From: Lewinellaceae bacterium
Lineage (GTDB): Bacteria; Bacteroidota; Bacteroidia; Chitinophagales; Saprospiraceae
Assembly (NCBI GenBank): GCA_016711435.1
Contig: JADJSY010000077.1
Span: 1 to 14,120, forward strand
Length of the DNA stretch: 14,120 nucleotides
Reading direction: 5' to 3'
Below the pieces are notes generated by a model. That model saw only the letters and a list, made by a program, of their open reading frames with translations, did no database searches and was not told the origin of the DNA. Positions 7,171 through 14,075 of this stretch are shown here, piece after piece. Made by a program: the position numbers and the translations under genes. How positions within the stretch are numbered: position 1 is the first letter of the stretch; every line of letters starts with the position of its first letter.

Positions 7171-9594
7171 ATGCATGATCTAACCCAAAGCCGCTTGTTA
7201 CGCTGGGCGGCCTTCTTTTTATTTTTACAGTCCATCATCCTCACTCTTTCTCCCGCAGTGAGAGAGCGAACCTGGGATGTGGACTACAAAATATCCCACT
7301 GGCTGGGCTTCCTGGCCTGGGTGGCTTTATTCAACCTGCTGCATCGCACCACCATAAAATATTTACCGGAACGCGACCCCTATATTTTGCCCGCCGCAGC
7401 ATTATTGACCGGATGGGGGCTGCTCACCATCTGGCGGCTGGATGAACCCTTCGGAATTCGCCAAACGATCTGGCTCGGGTTAAGCACACTTACGCTGGTC
7501 CTTGCAATACGATTTCTCAAGAGCCTAAATTTCCTAAGAACCTATAAATATCTATTTTTAAGTGGCGGCCTGTTTATCACCGCCCTTACTTTGATCTTCG
7601 GCACCAATCCGTTAGGGTATGGCCCCCGTTTATGGCTGGGCTGCTGCGGAATTTATTTTCAACCATCCGAACCGCTCAAACTGCTGCTCGTCATCTACCT
7701 TGCCGCGTATCTCGCAGACCGCGTGAGTTTTCAATTATTTTCATTTCCGCTTCTTGTGCCGACATTAGTGGTTACAGGTCTGGCGCTGACTTTGCTGCTC
7801 GTTCAACGCGACCTGGGTACAGCCTCCATCTTCGTTTTCATTTTCACAACATTGATCTTTCTAGCCACTGGCAAGCGGCGGGTATTAGTAGGCGCAACCT
7901 CCTTCCTCGCAATCGCACTCTTCCTGGGCTATTTCTTTATTGACATCATCCGCATCCGCATCATTGGGTGGATCAATCCGTGGACCGACCCCTCCGGCAA
8001 CTCCTACCAGATCGTTCAATCACTGCTTGCAGTTGCAAATGGCGGCACCATTGGGCGTGGACTTGGGATCGGGAGTCCGCTGCTTGTGCCTGTTGCGATA
8101 TCAGATTTTATTTACGCGGCAATAGCGGAAGAAACGGGTCTTGTCGGGACTTTAGGCCTGCTTGCGCTCATCTGGCTGATCCTCGCTAGAGGTTTGATCG
8201 TCGCCCTGCGTGCCACAGACAGGTTCCGCCGCTATCTCGCCGCGGGCGTGGTGGCGTATCTTGGTATTCAAAGCCTGCTCATTATCGGCGGGAATGTGCG
8301 GTTGCTCCCTCTTACTGGTGTGACTCTGCCTTTCGTTTCATACGGCGGTTCATCTCTGCTCACATCCTTTGCGGCGTTATTTCTATTACTCATCATCAGC
8401 AATGTAGAGGATGGCGAGCCGGCGCCGCTACAGGAACCAAGACCATACTCCATTCTGGCGGGCATCCTTGCATTGGGATTATCTGCCGTTGCATTGAGTA
8501 CAGCGTGGTGGTCGGTGATCCGCGCCCCTGATTTGCTGCTGCGAACAGATAACCCCCGCCGCACCATCGCAGACCGGTTCGTCCTTCGCGGCGCGTTGGT
8601 GGATAGGGATAATCAACTCATCAATGTAACCGAGGGACAAAGTGGTTCATACGAGAGAATCTATCTGTATCCAGACTTTGCGCCAATTAGTGGCTATACG
8701 CATCCAGTTTATGGACAAGCTGGATTGGAAGCTACGCTCGACAATTATTTGCGAGGCTTGCAGGGAAACCCATCCAGCTTGATTCTGGGCAACGAGATGG
8801 TCTATGGAACTCCCCCCACAGGATTGGATGTGCGGCTAAGTATTGACCTTGATCTGCAAGCCAAAGCAGATCAACTATTGCAAAATAATTCCGGTGCAAT
8901 CATTTTAATGAACGCGGAAACCGGCGAGATTTTGGTGATGGCATCTCACCCAACATACAACCCATCTAATTTGGATGTGGAAGGCGAAACGCTTTCGCAA
9001 GACGAATCCTCTCCCCTGCTTAATCGAGCTACGCAGGGACTGTACCCGATAGGGTCGGCATTGCTTCCATTAATTAAAGCGGAGTTTGGGTCAAAGCAGC
9101 CTTCAATTTCTGAGCTGCAAACATTTTACGAAAGACTCGGCTTGCTCCAGGTTCCATCCATCAATATGCCGGTTGCCGCCGACGATCAAAACGCATCAGT
9201 GCGGAGTTTGAAAATTAGTCCGTTGCAAATGAGTGTCGCGGCGGCAGCTCTCAGCTATGGCGGGGTTGCGCCTTCGCCGCGCATCGCAACAGCCGTCAAC
9301 ACGCCGGAACAGGGATGGGTGGTGCTTCCAGCGTTGAGTCAGCCGGTTGAGGTGCTACAGGCATCAGCGGCGAACGAAGCGGCTTTATCTTTCATCCAGG
9401 AAAGCAGGCTTTATTGGAATCACATCGGGCAGGCGAGTGTGGATGAGACCAATGTCACATGGATGCTGGCGGGGACTTTGCCGGATTGGAAGGGCACGCC
9501 GCTGGTGCTGGTGGTAACTTTGGAAGAACTTAATGCCCCGTTGGCGGAAAGCATTGGGAAAAATCTTTTGAATGCGGCAGGGCTGAGCCAATAG
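7171..9594 (+). CDS. SEDS glycosyltransferase (FtsW/RodA) fused to a degenerate class B PBP domain
   Basis: 807 residues. Residues ~1-415 are a polytopic SEDS protein, the family that polymerises lipid II into glycan strands. The conserved loop INPWTDPSGNSYQIVQS includes Asp273, aligning with the SEDS catalytic Asp, followed by DFIYAAIAEETG and the late motif TLPFVSYGGSS. Another membrane segment (~427-447) then leads into a PBP-A-like external part: NPRR at 461-464, GALVDRDNQLINV, and GYTHPVYGQAGLE from 508. The transpeptidase region lacks its active site. Where SxxK is expected there is S629-A-L-L632 (YPIGSALLPL), no SxN is seen, and LAGT (766-769) replaces KTGT, while flanking features such as SPLQMSVAAAALSYGG survive. 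The half after SxxK is short. I infer an active polymerase with a tethered structural pseudo-transpeptidase. Start ATG at 7171 has only a weak TGAAG. It lies 60 bases after mtnP, likely in one operon. Confidence 0.92.
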   Translation: MHDLTQSRLLRWAAFFLFLQSIILTLSPAVRERTWDVDYKISHWLGFLAWVALFNLLHRTTIKYLPERDPYILPAAALLTGWGLLTIWRLDEPFGIRQTIWLGLSTLTLVLAIRFLKSLNFLRTYKYLFLSGGLFITALTLIFGTNPLGYGPRLWLGCCGIYFQPSEPLKLLLVIYLAAYLADRVSFQLFSFPLLVPTLVVTGLALTLLLVQRDLGTASIFVFIFTTLIFLATGKRRVLVGATSFLAIALFLGYFFIDIIRIRIIGWINPWTDPSGNSYQIVQSLLAVANGGTIGRGLGIGSPLLVPVAISDFIYAAIAEETGLVGTLGLLALIWLILARGLIVALRATDRFRRYLAAGVVAYLGIQSLLIIGGNVRLLPLTGVTLPFVSYGGSSLLTSFAALFLLLIISNVEDGEPAPLQEPRPYSILAGILALGLSAVALSTAWWSVIRAPDLLLRTDNPRRTIADRFVLRGALVDRDNQLINVTEGQSGSYERIYLYPDFAPISGYTHPVYGQAGLEATLDNYLRGLQGNPSSLILGNEMVYGTPPTGLDVRLSIDLDLQAKADQLLQNNSGAIILMNAETGEILVMASHPTYNPSNLDVEGETLSQDESSPLLNRATQGLYPIGSALLPLIKAEFGSKQPSISELQTFYERLGLLQVPSINMPVAADDQNASVRSLKISPLQMSVAAAALSYGGVAPSPRIATAVNTPEQGWVVLPALSQPVEVLQASAANEAALSFIQESRLYWNHIGQASVDETNVTWMLAGTLPDWKGTPLVLVVTLEELNAPLAESIGKNLLNAAGLSQ

Positions 9595-9627
9595 GCAGCT
9601 CAATATTTTCCTTGTCTTTTCGGGATC

Positions 9628-9656
9628 AAAAGGTCAGGCTTATCACCTGACCTTTT
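9628..9656. terminator. Rho-independent terminator between convergent genes
   Basis: AAAAGGTCAGG (9628-9638) pairs perfectly with CCTGACCTTTT (9646-9656) around a 7-base loop. It has T-rich sequence on the plus-strand exit side and the A run needed for the minus strand. It ends both the SEDS operon and the ferredoxin gene. Confidence 0.88.
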
Positions 9657-9671
9657 ATTATTTCGTTTTGT

Positions 9672-10085
9672 TTACGAACCCTGGTCGCTGTCTTTTGCGC
9701 CGTAGCCGGGGCCGCTCTTGAAGAATTCGTAATTGGGCTGAACATCGGCAGTGAGGTCCACCACTTCGCCAGCAGCGAGCTGCTTGGTGGTATCCAAAAC
9801 AACTTCCTTGCCGTTGTGGTTTTTGCCTTCGTAGTGACCGGTGAGACCGACCTTGCTGATGTACTCGCCGCCCTTGGCGGTATACGCAGCGGGGACTTCA
9901 TCTTCAGGGAAGATGGCGGCATAGGGGCATTCGGGGACGCAGGCGCCGCAATCGATGCAGGTATCGGGGTCGATGTACATCCAAGGCCATTCTGCTACCG
10001 GTTGACCGGGGACAATGCACTCAACGGGGCATACTTCGATGCAACCGCGGTCGCGAACGCACAAGCTGGTAATAATATGGGTCAT
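9672..10085 (-). CDS. Two-cluster (7Fe/8Fe-type) ferredoxin with C-terminal extension
   Basis: 137 residues, cytoplasmic electron carrier. Cysteines are C9, C15, C19 and C23, then C43, C46, C49 and C53 (CIDCGACVPECP). Compared with Azotobacter FdI-type ferredoxins, C9, C15 and C53 align with the first-cluster ligands and C19, C43, C46 and C49 with the [4Fe-4S] ligands. The first loop is two residues shorter and lacks the second Cys, so whether cluster one is 3Fe or 4Fe is open. After the SEDEVP-like segment (PEDEVPAAY) comes a ~70-residue tail (GLTGHYEGKNHNGKEVV, LAAGEVVDLTADVQPNYEFF) that I recall from Chloroflexota ferredoxins; its role is unknown. The start ATG at 10083-10085 has AAGGAG (10096-10101). 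It is a separate unit from the sod gene upstream, with its own promoter. Confidence 0.92.
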   Translation of the reverse strand: MTHIITSLCVRDRGCIEVCPVECIVPGQPVAEWPWMYIDPDTCIDCGACVPECPYAAIFPEDEVPAAYTAKGGEYISKVGLTGHYEGKNHNGKEVVLDTTKQLAAGEVVDLTADVQPNYEFFKSGPGYGAKDSDQGS

Positions 10086-10125
10086 GTGATTTTTTCTCCT
10101 TTTGGGATAATAAACAATTAGTACT

Positions 10126-10153
10126 ATTATAACTTTGTTTAATCTCGTGACAA
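10126..10153 (-). promoter_or_regulatory. Predicted promoter of the ferredoxin gene
   Basis: On the minus strand TTGTCA (10148-10153), a 16-base spacer and a perfect TATAAT (10126-10131). The predicted start near 10119 gives a leader of about 34 bases holding the AAGGAG ribosome site. Confidence 0.6.
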
Positions 10154-10221
10154 GGGCGGGGTTTCAAAAATCATTTGTTAGGAGCCGATTTAAGATGAAG
10201 ATACAAGTAAGGTACAAAAAG

Positions 10222-10914
10222 TCAAAAACTTTTGCTGAATTTCTCGAATTTTCTTATTTTCAAACTAATTCGTGAAATCTGAATTATTAATTGCTTGTGG
10301 GCAAATTTATCGACTTGGCGGCGATTTTGAGCGACGACGTCCCAGTTGACCACGTTCCAAAACGCGGCGATGTAGTCGGGGCGGCGGTTCTGATAGTTGA
10401 GGTAATAGGCATGTTCCCAAACGTCGATGCCCAGGATGGGGGTCAGGCCATCGGAAAGCGGGCTGTCTTGATTGGCGCTGGAGACAACAGCGAGGCCAGT
10501 GCCCTTCTTGACGAGCCAGGCCCAACCGGAGCCGAAGCGGGTTGTGGCGGCTGTGGTGAATTCCGCTTTGAAATTATCAAATGAAGTGAAGGAAGCATCG
10601 ATGGCTTTGGCAAGTTCGCCCTTGGGTGCGCCGCCGGCGTTGGGTCCCATGATCTCCCAGAAGAGGTTGTGGTTGTACGTACCGCCACCGTGATTGCGGA
10701 CTACACCGCGCACGCCTTCGGGAACGGCATTCAAATCGCTGAGCAATTCCACGAGAGATTTGCCAGCCAGTTCGGGGGTCTTATCCACGGCGCCATTCAA
10801 GTTGGTGATGTAGGTCTGATGGTGTTTGGTGTGGTGGATTTCCATTGTGCGCGCGTCGATGTGGGGTTCCAACGCGTCGTATGCGTATGCGAGCTTGGGA
10901 AGTTCAAAAGCCAT
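10222..10914 (-). CDS. sodA: Superoxide dismutase, Mn/Fe family (Mn-type residues), C-terminus possibly frameshifted
   Basis: Converts superoxide to peroxide and oxygen in the cytoplasm; no signal peptide. Metal ligands are H27 (in EIHHTKHHQTY), H82 (in GGGTYNHNLFWE), D164 and H168 (DVWEHAYYLNYQ). The GGG before NH and Q149 in NQDSPL are typical of Mn-type enzymes, though metal choice cannot be proved from sequence. The start ATG at 10912-10914 has AGGAG just upstream. The conserved part ends at WDVVAQN (~207), close to the normal end of the family, but the frame runs on for 23 residues of basic, low-complexity sequence. Skipping one base at the AAAA (TTTT at 10325-10328 on the plus strand) would instead give ...AQIAAKSINLPTSN and a stop at 10287. 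This suggests a 1-base indel, less securely than for the other frameshifted genes. A weak AT hairpin (10217-10233) follows the stop. Confidence 0.92.
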   Translation of the reverse strand: MAFELPKLAYAYDALEPHIDARTMEIHHTKHHQTYITNLNGAVDKTPELAGKSLVELLSDLNAVPEGVRGVVRNHGGGTYNHNLFWEIMGPNAGGAPKGELAKAIDASFTSFDNFKAEFTTAATTRFGSGWAWLVKKGTGLAVVSSANQDSPLSDGLTPILGIDVWEHAYYLNYQNRRPDYIAAFWNVVNWDVVAQNRRQVDKFAHKQLIIQISRISLKIRKFEKFSKSF

Positions 10915-10964
10915 GTGTCTCTCCTTGATTATCTTTCGTTGTGAAATTTCGTTTCATTGAACAT

Positions 10965-11010
10965 ATACCCGCCACATTTAGAACTGCTCTTTTTTGTCGC
11001 GGGTATTATA
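10965..11010 (-). promoter_or_regulatory. Candidate sod promoter -10 with adjoining 12-base imperfect dyad
   Basis: ATACCCGCCACA (10965-10976) and TGTCGCGGGTAT (10995-11006) are inverted copies with one mismatch, 18 bases apart. On the minus strand a perfect TATAAT (11005-11010) overlaps the outer edge of the dyad, so the predicted sod transcript would begin inside it. It could be an operator or a leader hairpin. No convincing -35 element is seen (TTAGGG at 11026-11031 is only 15 bases away). Confidence 0.45.
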
Positions 11011-11040
11011 TAATTCGATTTTACTCCCTAACCAGTGCGC

Positions 11041-11068
11041 TTGCAAGAATTTAGACAATTTTTATACA
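11041..11068 (+). promoter_or_regulatory. Weak candidate promoter for the EamA operon
   Basis: TTGCAA (11041-11046), a 16-base spacer and TATACA (11063-11068), each matching four of six consensus positions. It lies just before the AAGGA ribosome site and the ATG at 11095. The region is AT-rich, so chance matches are likely. Confidence 0.3.
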
Positions 11069-11094
11069 AATATCATATAAATCAAGGATTCCAG

Positions 11095-12018
11095 ATGACC
11101 GACGCTCGCGCCAGACTTTTCCTGCCTTTTGCAATTCTCATCGCCATACTCGCGGTCTCCACCGCGAGCATTTTTATCCGTTTCGCGCAGAATGATGGCG
11201 TGCCCTCTCTTGTGATCGCAGCCCTGAGATTGACTTTTGCCACTGTGATTCTGACTCCTGTGGCGCTGACTAAACATCTCGACGAAATAAAACGCTTCAC
11301 GCGGACCGAGGTCCTGCTCGGTGTTTTCTCGGGCATTTTCCTGGCTGTTCATTTTGCCACGTGGATCACTTCTCTTGAATACACGAGTGTTGCCAGTTCG
11401 GTGGTGTTCGTTGCGACGGGGCCGTTGTGGGTGGCGTTGTTTTCGCCGATGCTGTTGAAGGAGCATCTCGCGCGGACGGCTATTGTCGGGTTGGGATTGT
11501 CCATCGTCGGCGGGGCAATTATCGGGTTGTCTGATGCGTGCTCCTGGTCGGGAGGGCTTTCGTGCCCAGACTTGCAGAATATCATGCAGGGGCGGGCGAT
11601 GTGGGGCAACTTCCTCGCTCTGGCCGGTGCGTGGGCGGTGACGGGGTATTTGATCATCGGTAGAAAATTGCGTGCGGGGATGTCTCTCGTACCATATATA
11701 TTTTTGGTGTATGGCATGGCGTCCGTCGCTTTGATCGTTATTATGTTTGTTTCGGGGAATACGCCTTTTGGGTATGCACCGAAGGCGTATGGCTGGATCC
11801 TGCTGCTTGCCATTCTGCCGCAACTGGTGGGACATTCCACTTATAACTGGGCGTTGAAATATTTGCCTGCGGCGCTGGTGGCTGTGACGACGCTGGGTGA
11901 ACCGATAGGCTCTGCAATTTTGGCGTTTTTCCTGCTGAGTGAAACGCCTGCCATTACCACCATTATTGGCGGTGTTTTAATGTTGACGGGTATGTATCTG
12001 GCGTCGAGAAATAAATGA
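11095..12018 (+). CDS. EamA-family (drug/metabolite transporter superfamily) membrane transporter
   Basis: About 307 residues, with roughly ten hydrophobic segments in two EamA-like halves. The first half includes STASIFIRFAQNDGVPSLVIAALR and ASSVVFVATGPLWVALFSPMLLKEHL (given here in parts of a continuous region). The second half includes NWALKYLPAALVAVTTLGEP and GSAILAFFLLSETPA, the characteristic end of each repeat. The ATG at 11095 is chosen because AAGGA lies 6 bases upstream and MTDARARLFLPF is a normal cytoplasmic lead-in. A GTG at 11035 in the same frame would add 20 hydrophilic residues with no ribosome site. The substrate cannot be predicted: the family exports amino acids, nucleosides and other metabolites. 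Its stop overlaps the gluconokinase start (ATGA, 12015-12018). A Cys pair in a loop (DACSWSGGLSCPD) is unusual and might form a disulfide if external. Confidence 0.88.
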   Translation: MTDARARLFLPFAILIAILAVSTASIFIRFAQNDGVPSLVIAALRLTFATVILTPVALTKHLDEIKRFTRTEVLLGVFSGIFLAVHFATWITSLEYTSVASSVVFVATGPLWVALFSPMLLKEHLARTAIVGLGLSIVGGAIIGLSDACSWSGGLSCPDLQNIMQGRAMWGNFLALAGAWAVTGYLIIGRKLRAGMSLVPYIFLVYGMASVALIVIMFVSGNTPFGYAPKAYGWILLLAILPQLVGHSTYNWALKYLPAALVAVTTLGEPIGSAILAFFLLSETPAITTIIGGVLMLTGMYLASRNK

Positions 12019-12497
12019 TCATCGTAGTGATGGGCGTTTCAGGTTCGGGAAAGTCTACGGTCGGCTCGCTGCTGGCCGATGAACTTGACTGGCCGTTTTA
12101 CGACGCAGACGATTTTCACAACGAAGCCAATCGAAATAAAATGTCGCAGGGCATTCCATTAACTGATGATGACCGCTCGACATGGCTTGCCTCATTGCGG
12201 GAATTGATCCAAAACAACATCAATTCAGAAACATCCATTGTTCTTGCCTGTTCAGCCTTGAAGGAATCATATCGTGCCATTCTCAAGGTACATGAGCGGG
12301 TCAGGTTCGTTTATTTGAAGGGTTCCTATGCTGAAATCGAATCCCGATTAAAAAACCGCACGGGGCATTTTATGCCAGTAAAATTATTGAAAAGTCAATT
12401 TGAAACTCTTGAAGAACCGAGAGATGCGTTGACGGTGGCACTCACCCACTCACCTGAAGAAATCATCCAAATCATTTACAAAGGACTCGCATTATGA
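12015..12497 (+). CDS. gntK: Gluconokinase (GntK/IdnK type)
   Basis: 160 residues, the usual length. Phosphorylates D-gluconate to 6-phosphogluconate with ATP, feeding the pentose-phosphate or Entner-Doudoroff routes. The P-loop GVSGSGKST is at residues 7-15, then FYDADDFHNEANRNKMSQGIPLTDDDRSTWL (shown here by its parts FYDADDFH and GIPLTDDDR), the substrate-binding signature of this kinase family, then ACSALKESYR and GHFMPVKLLKSQFETLEEP near the end (in parts GHFMP and SQFETLEEP). No gluconate permease is adjacent. The upstream EamA transporter, coupled by a 4-base overlap, is not a known gluconate importer, so a link is speculative. The stop overlaps the ybaK start by ATGA (12494-12497). 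Confidence 0.93.
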   Translation: MIIVVMGVSGSGKSTVGSLLADELDWPFYDADDFHNEANRNKMSQGIPLTDDDRSTWLASLRELIQNNINSETSIVLACSALKESYRAILKVHERVRFVYLKGSYAEIESRLKNRTGHFMPVKLLKSQFETLEEPRDALTVALTHSPEEIIQIIYKGLAL

Positions 12498-12976
12498 AAC
12501 TCCCCGCTCATTTATATCTTGATGAAAACAAAATTGCCTACGAAGCGCTCAGCTTCTCACCTGAAACAGAAAAAGGTGCGGCCAATGTGGCGCACGCTCT
12601 CGGTTTCTCAGAGCGGCAAGCTGTGAAAACTTTGATCTTTCAAGTGGATACAGGCGAGCGCGTGCTGGTGATGCTTGGCGGTGACCAAAACGCAATTTCA
12701 GGCAATCTCAAAAAGGCGATCGGCTCGCGCAATATTCAAATGGCACAACCTGAGGTGGTGAAGGAAACGACGGGATACATCATCGGGTCGATCCCTGCTT
12801 TTGGCTGGCAGCCCGAAGGGTTCCGCACTTTTCTGGAAGCGAGTCTGTTAAATGAACCCATCCTCGGCACGGGGGCGGGTCAATGGGGTGAGGAGATCAT
12901 GATCACGCCGGAGAATTTGATCAAGGCGAGTAAGGCGATCGTGGTGAATTTGACGATGAAGGTCAGTAGTGGATAG
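12494..12976 (+). CDS. ybaK: YbaK/EbsC-type Cys-tRNA(Pro) deacylase
   Basis: 160 residues, full length for the family. These trans-editing enzymes remove cysteine mis-attached to tRNA(Pro) by prolyl-tRNA synthetase. The family signature is present: ANVAHALGFSERQAVKTLIF, with the conserved Lys of VKTL at about residue 45, then VLVMLGGDQNAISGNLKKAIG, and GYIIGSIPAFGW in place of the usual GYxxGGxSPxG loop. The Gly-Gly to Gly-Ser change in that loop is a small departure. AAAGGA lies 8 bases before the ATG, inside the end of gntK, so it has both its own ribosome site and stop/start coupling. It is the last gene of the operon; no terminator hairpin is seen before the convergent integrase. Relatives acting on other mischarged tRNAs cannot be excluded. 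Confidence 0.88.
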   Translation: MKLPAHLYLDENKIAYEALSFSPETEKGAANVAHALGFSERQAVKTLIFQVDTGERVLVMLGGDQNAISGNLKKAIGSRNIQMAQPEVVKETTGYIIGSIPAFGWQPEGFRTFLEASLLNEPILGTGAGQWGEEIMITPENLIKASKAIVVNLTMKVSSG

Positions 12977-12993
12977 TTGGTGATAAAGTGATG

Positions 12994-13017
12994 AGTAATC
13001 AGTAATCAGTAATCAGT
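12994..13017. repeat. Tandem repeat, 3.4 copies of AGTAATC
   Basis: AGTAATC occurs head to tail at 12994-13000, 13001-13007 and 13008-13014, followed by AGT. It lies in the 62-base gap between ybaK and the 3' end of the integrase gene. No hairpin forms and no coding role is seen; probably a slippage repeat. Confidence 0.9.
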
Positions 13018-13038
13018 TGGTGGGAGGCGGAGGGTTTG

Positions 13039-14042
13039 TTAGCTGTCAAGGGGGGATTTTACGGCCAGGCCGCCACGCTGTAAAACGTGGGTGTAGATCA
13101 TTGTGGTTTTTACGTCTTTGTGTCCGAGGAGTTCCTGTACGGTGCGAATATCGTATCCGTTTTGCAGGAGATGGGTGGCGAAGGAATGGCGGAATGTGTG
13201 GGGCGTAACGCGTTTGTTTATGTTGGCAAGTTAGTGCGGCAGCACGAATGGCTTTTGCAACGCGGTTTCATGGATGTGATGCCGGTGAGCGCTTCCTGTT
13301 TGTGGAGTCGGTAAAGAGTGTGGGGGCAGGAAAGATGAATTGCCAAATCCATTCTTTGTGGGCGGTTGGATATTTTTTATCGAGGGCGAACGGCATTTTG
13401 ACTGAACCAAATCCGGCGGATAGATCTTTTTGGTGGATGGCGCTTACCCGCTTGAAGGTGTTCGCGCATCGGCGCGATGATTCCATCGGGGAGCATGGTG
13501 ACTCGGTCGTCGCCTCCTTTTCCGTCGTAGACAAGGATGCGATGATTTTCAAAGTCAATGTCTTTGACGCGGAGGCGGAGACATTCCATTAGGCGAAGTC
13601 CGCTGCCGTACATGATCTGTGCCATGAGTTTGTATTGTCCGGTCATGCTTGAGATCACGGCCCGCGCTTCGTGGGGTGAAAGTACGTTGGGGACTCGTTT
13701 GCCTTTTTTGGGTCTGATAAAGTTGAGGGAAGATTGGTCCAATTCGATATTGAGTGTGTTGCGATAGAGGAAGAGGATGGCGCTGATGGCCTGGTTTTGG
13801 GTGGAGGCAGATGCTTTGCGATCCACTACAAGGTGCGTGATGAATTGGTTGATCTCGGCTACTCCCATTTCTCGCGGGTGACGTTTGTTGTGAAAGAGGA
13901 TGTATTCACGAACCCACTGAATATAGGTTTTTTCAGTTCGAAACGAGTATTGCTTAAGGCGAATATTATCTCTGAACTGGTCGAGTAGTTTTTTCCCCTG
14001 CGGGGATGCTGATGTGGTTGTTGGTTTTGGGGTTTCTGCCAT
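13039..14042 (-). pseudogene. intI: Integron integrase (IntI-family tyrosine recombinase), four frameshifts
   Basis: A site-specific recombinase of the integron type, ~330 residues if repaired. The N-terminal SAM-like domain (LLDQFRDNIRLKQYSFRTEKT, MGVAEINQFITHL) and the catalytic domain up to PMREHL read in one frame from the ATG at 14040-14042, with AGGGG 7 bases upstream. R150 (GSGLRLMEC) and K175 are catalytic. Then the frame changes near 13455 (extra base), 13306 (extra base), 13253-13256 (missing base) and 13225-13229 (extra base). Read across frames the family continues: KRVSAIHQKDLSAGFG, ALDKKYP...EWIWQFIFP (the extra helix specific to IntI), HHIHETALQKAIRAA, HTFRHSFATHLLQNGYDIRT split here as HTFRHSFATHLL and GYDIRT, LLGHKDV, MIYTHVL and the end VKSPLDS. 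H, R, H and Tyr nucleophile are all preserved. As written the product stops after residue ~221 and cannot be active. Recent decay or sequencing errors are both possible. Confidence 0.88.
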
Positions 14043-14046
14043 TTTC

Positions 14047-14075
14047 TTGCCCCTTTCTGGTGGTGCTTGTATAAT
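14047..14075 (+). promoter_or_regulatory. Possible outward promoter at the right edge
   Basis: TTGCCC (14047-14052), 17 bases, then a perfect TATAAT (14070-14075) on the plus strand, pointing away from the integrase. Integrons place a cassette promoter in this orientation near the intI start. The first downstream ATG (14083) opens a frame that leaves the window after 12 codons, too short to judge. Confidence 0.35.

Noticed and set aside
10217..10233. AAAAGT/ACTTTT hairpin as the sod terminator
   Set aside because: Only six A/T-rich pairs; too weak to call as a terminator with confidence.
11062..11835. A 257-codon minus-strand frame opposite the EamA transporter
   Set aside because: Its product is rich in Arg, His, Gln and Pro with no domain, typical of a shadow frame of a membrane protein gene.
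13017..13988. Plus-strand frames of 63-114 codons opposite the integrase
   Set aside because: The minus strand encodes conserved IntI motifs throughout; the plus frames are shadows.
13994..14005. CCCCTGCGGGG-like short inverted repeat as terminator or attI
   Set aside because: It lies inside the integrase N-terminal coding region, the T run precedes rather than follows it, and there is no attI-like simple site.
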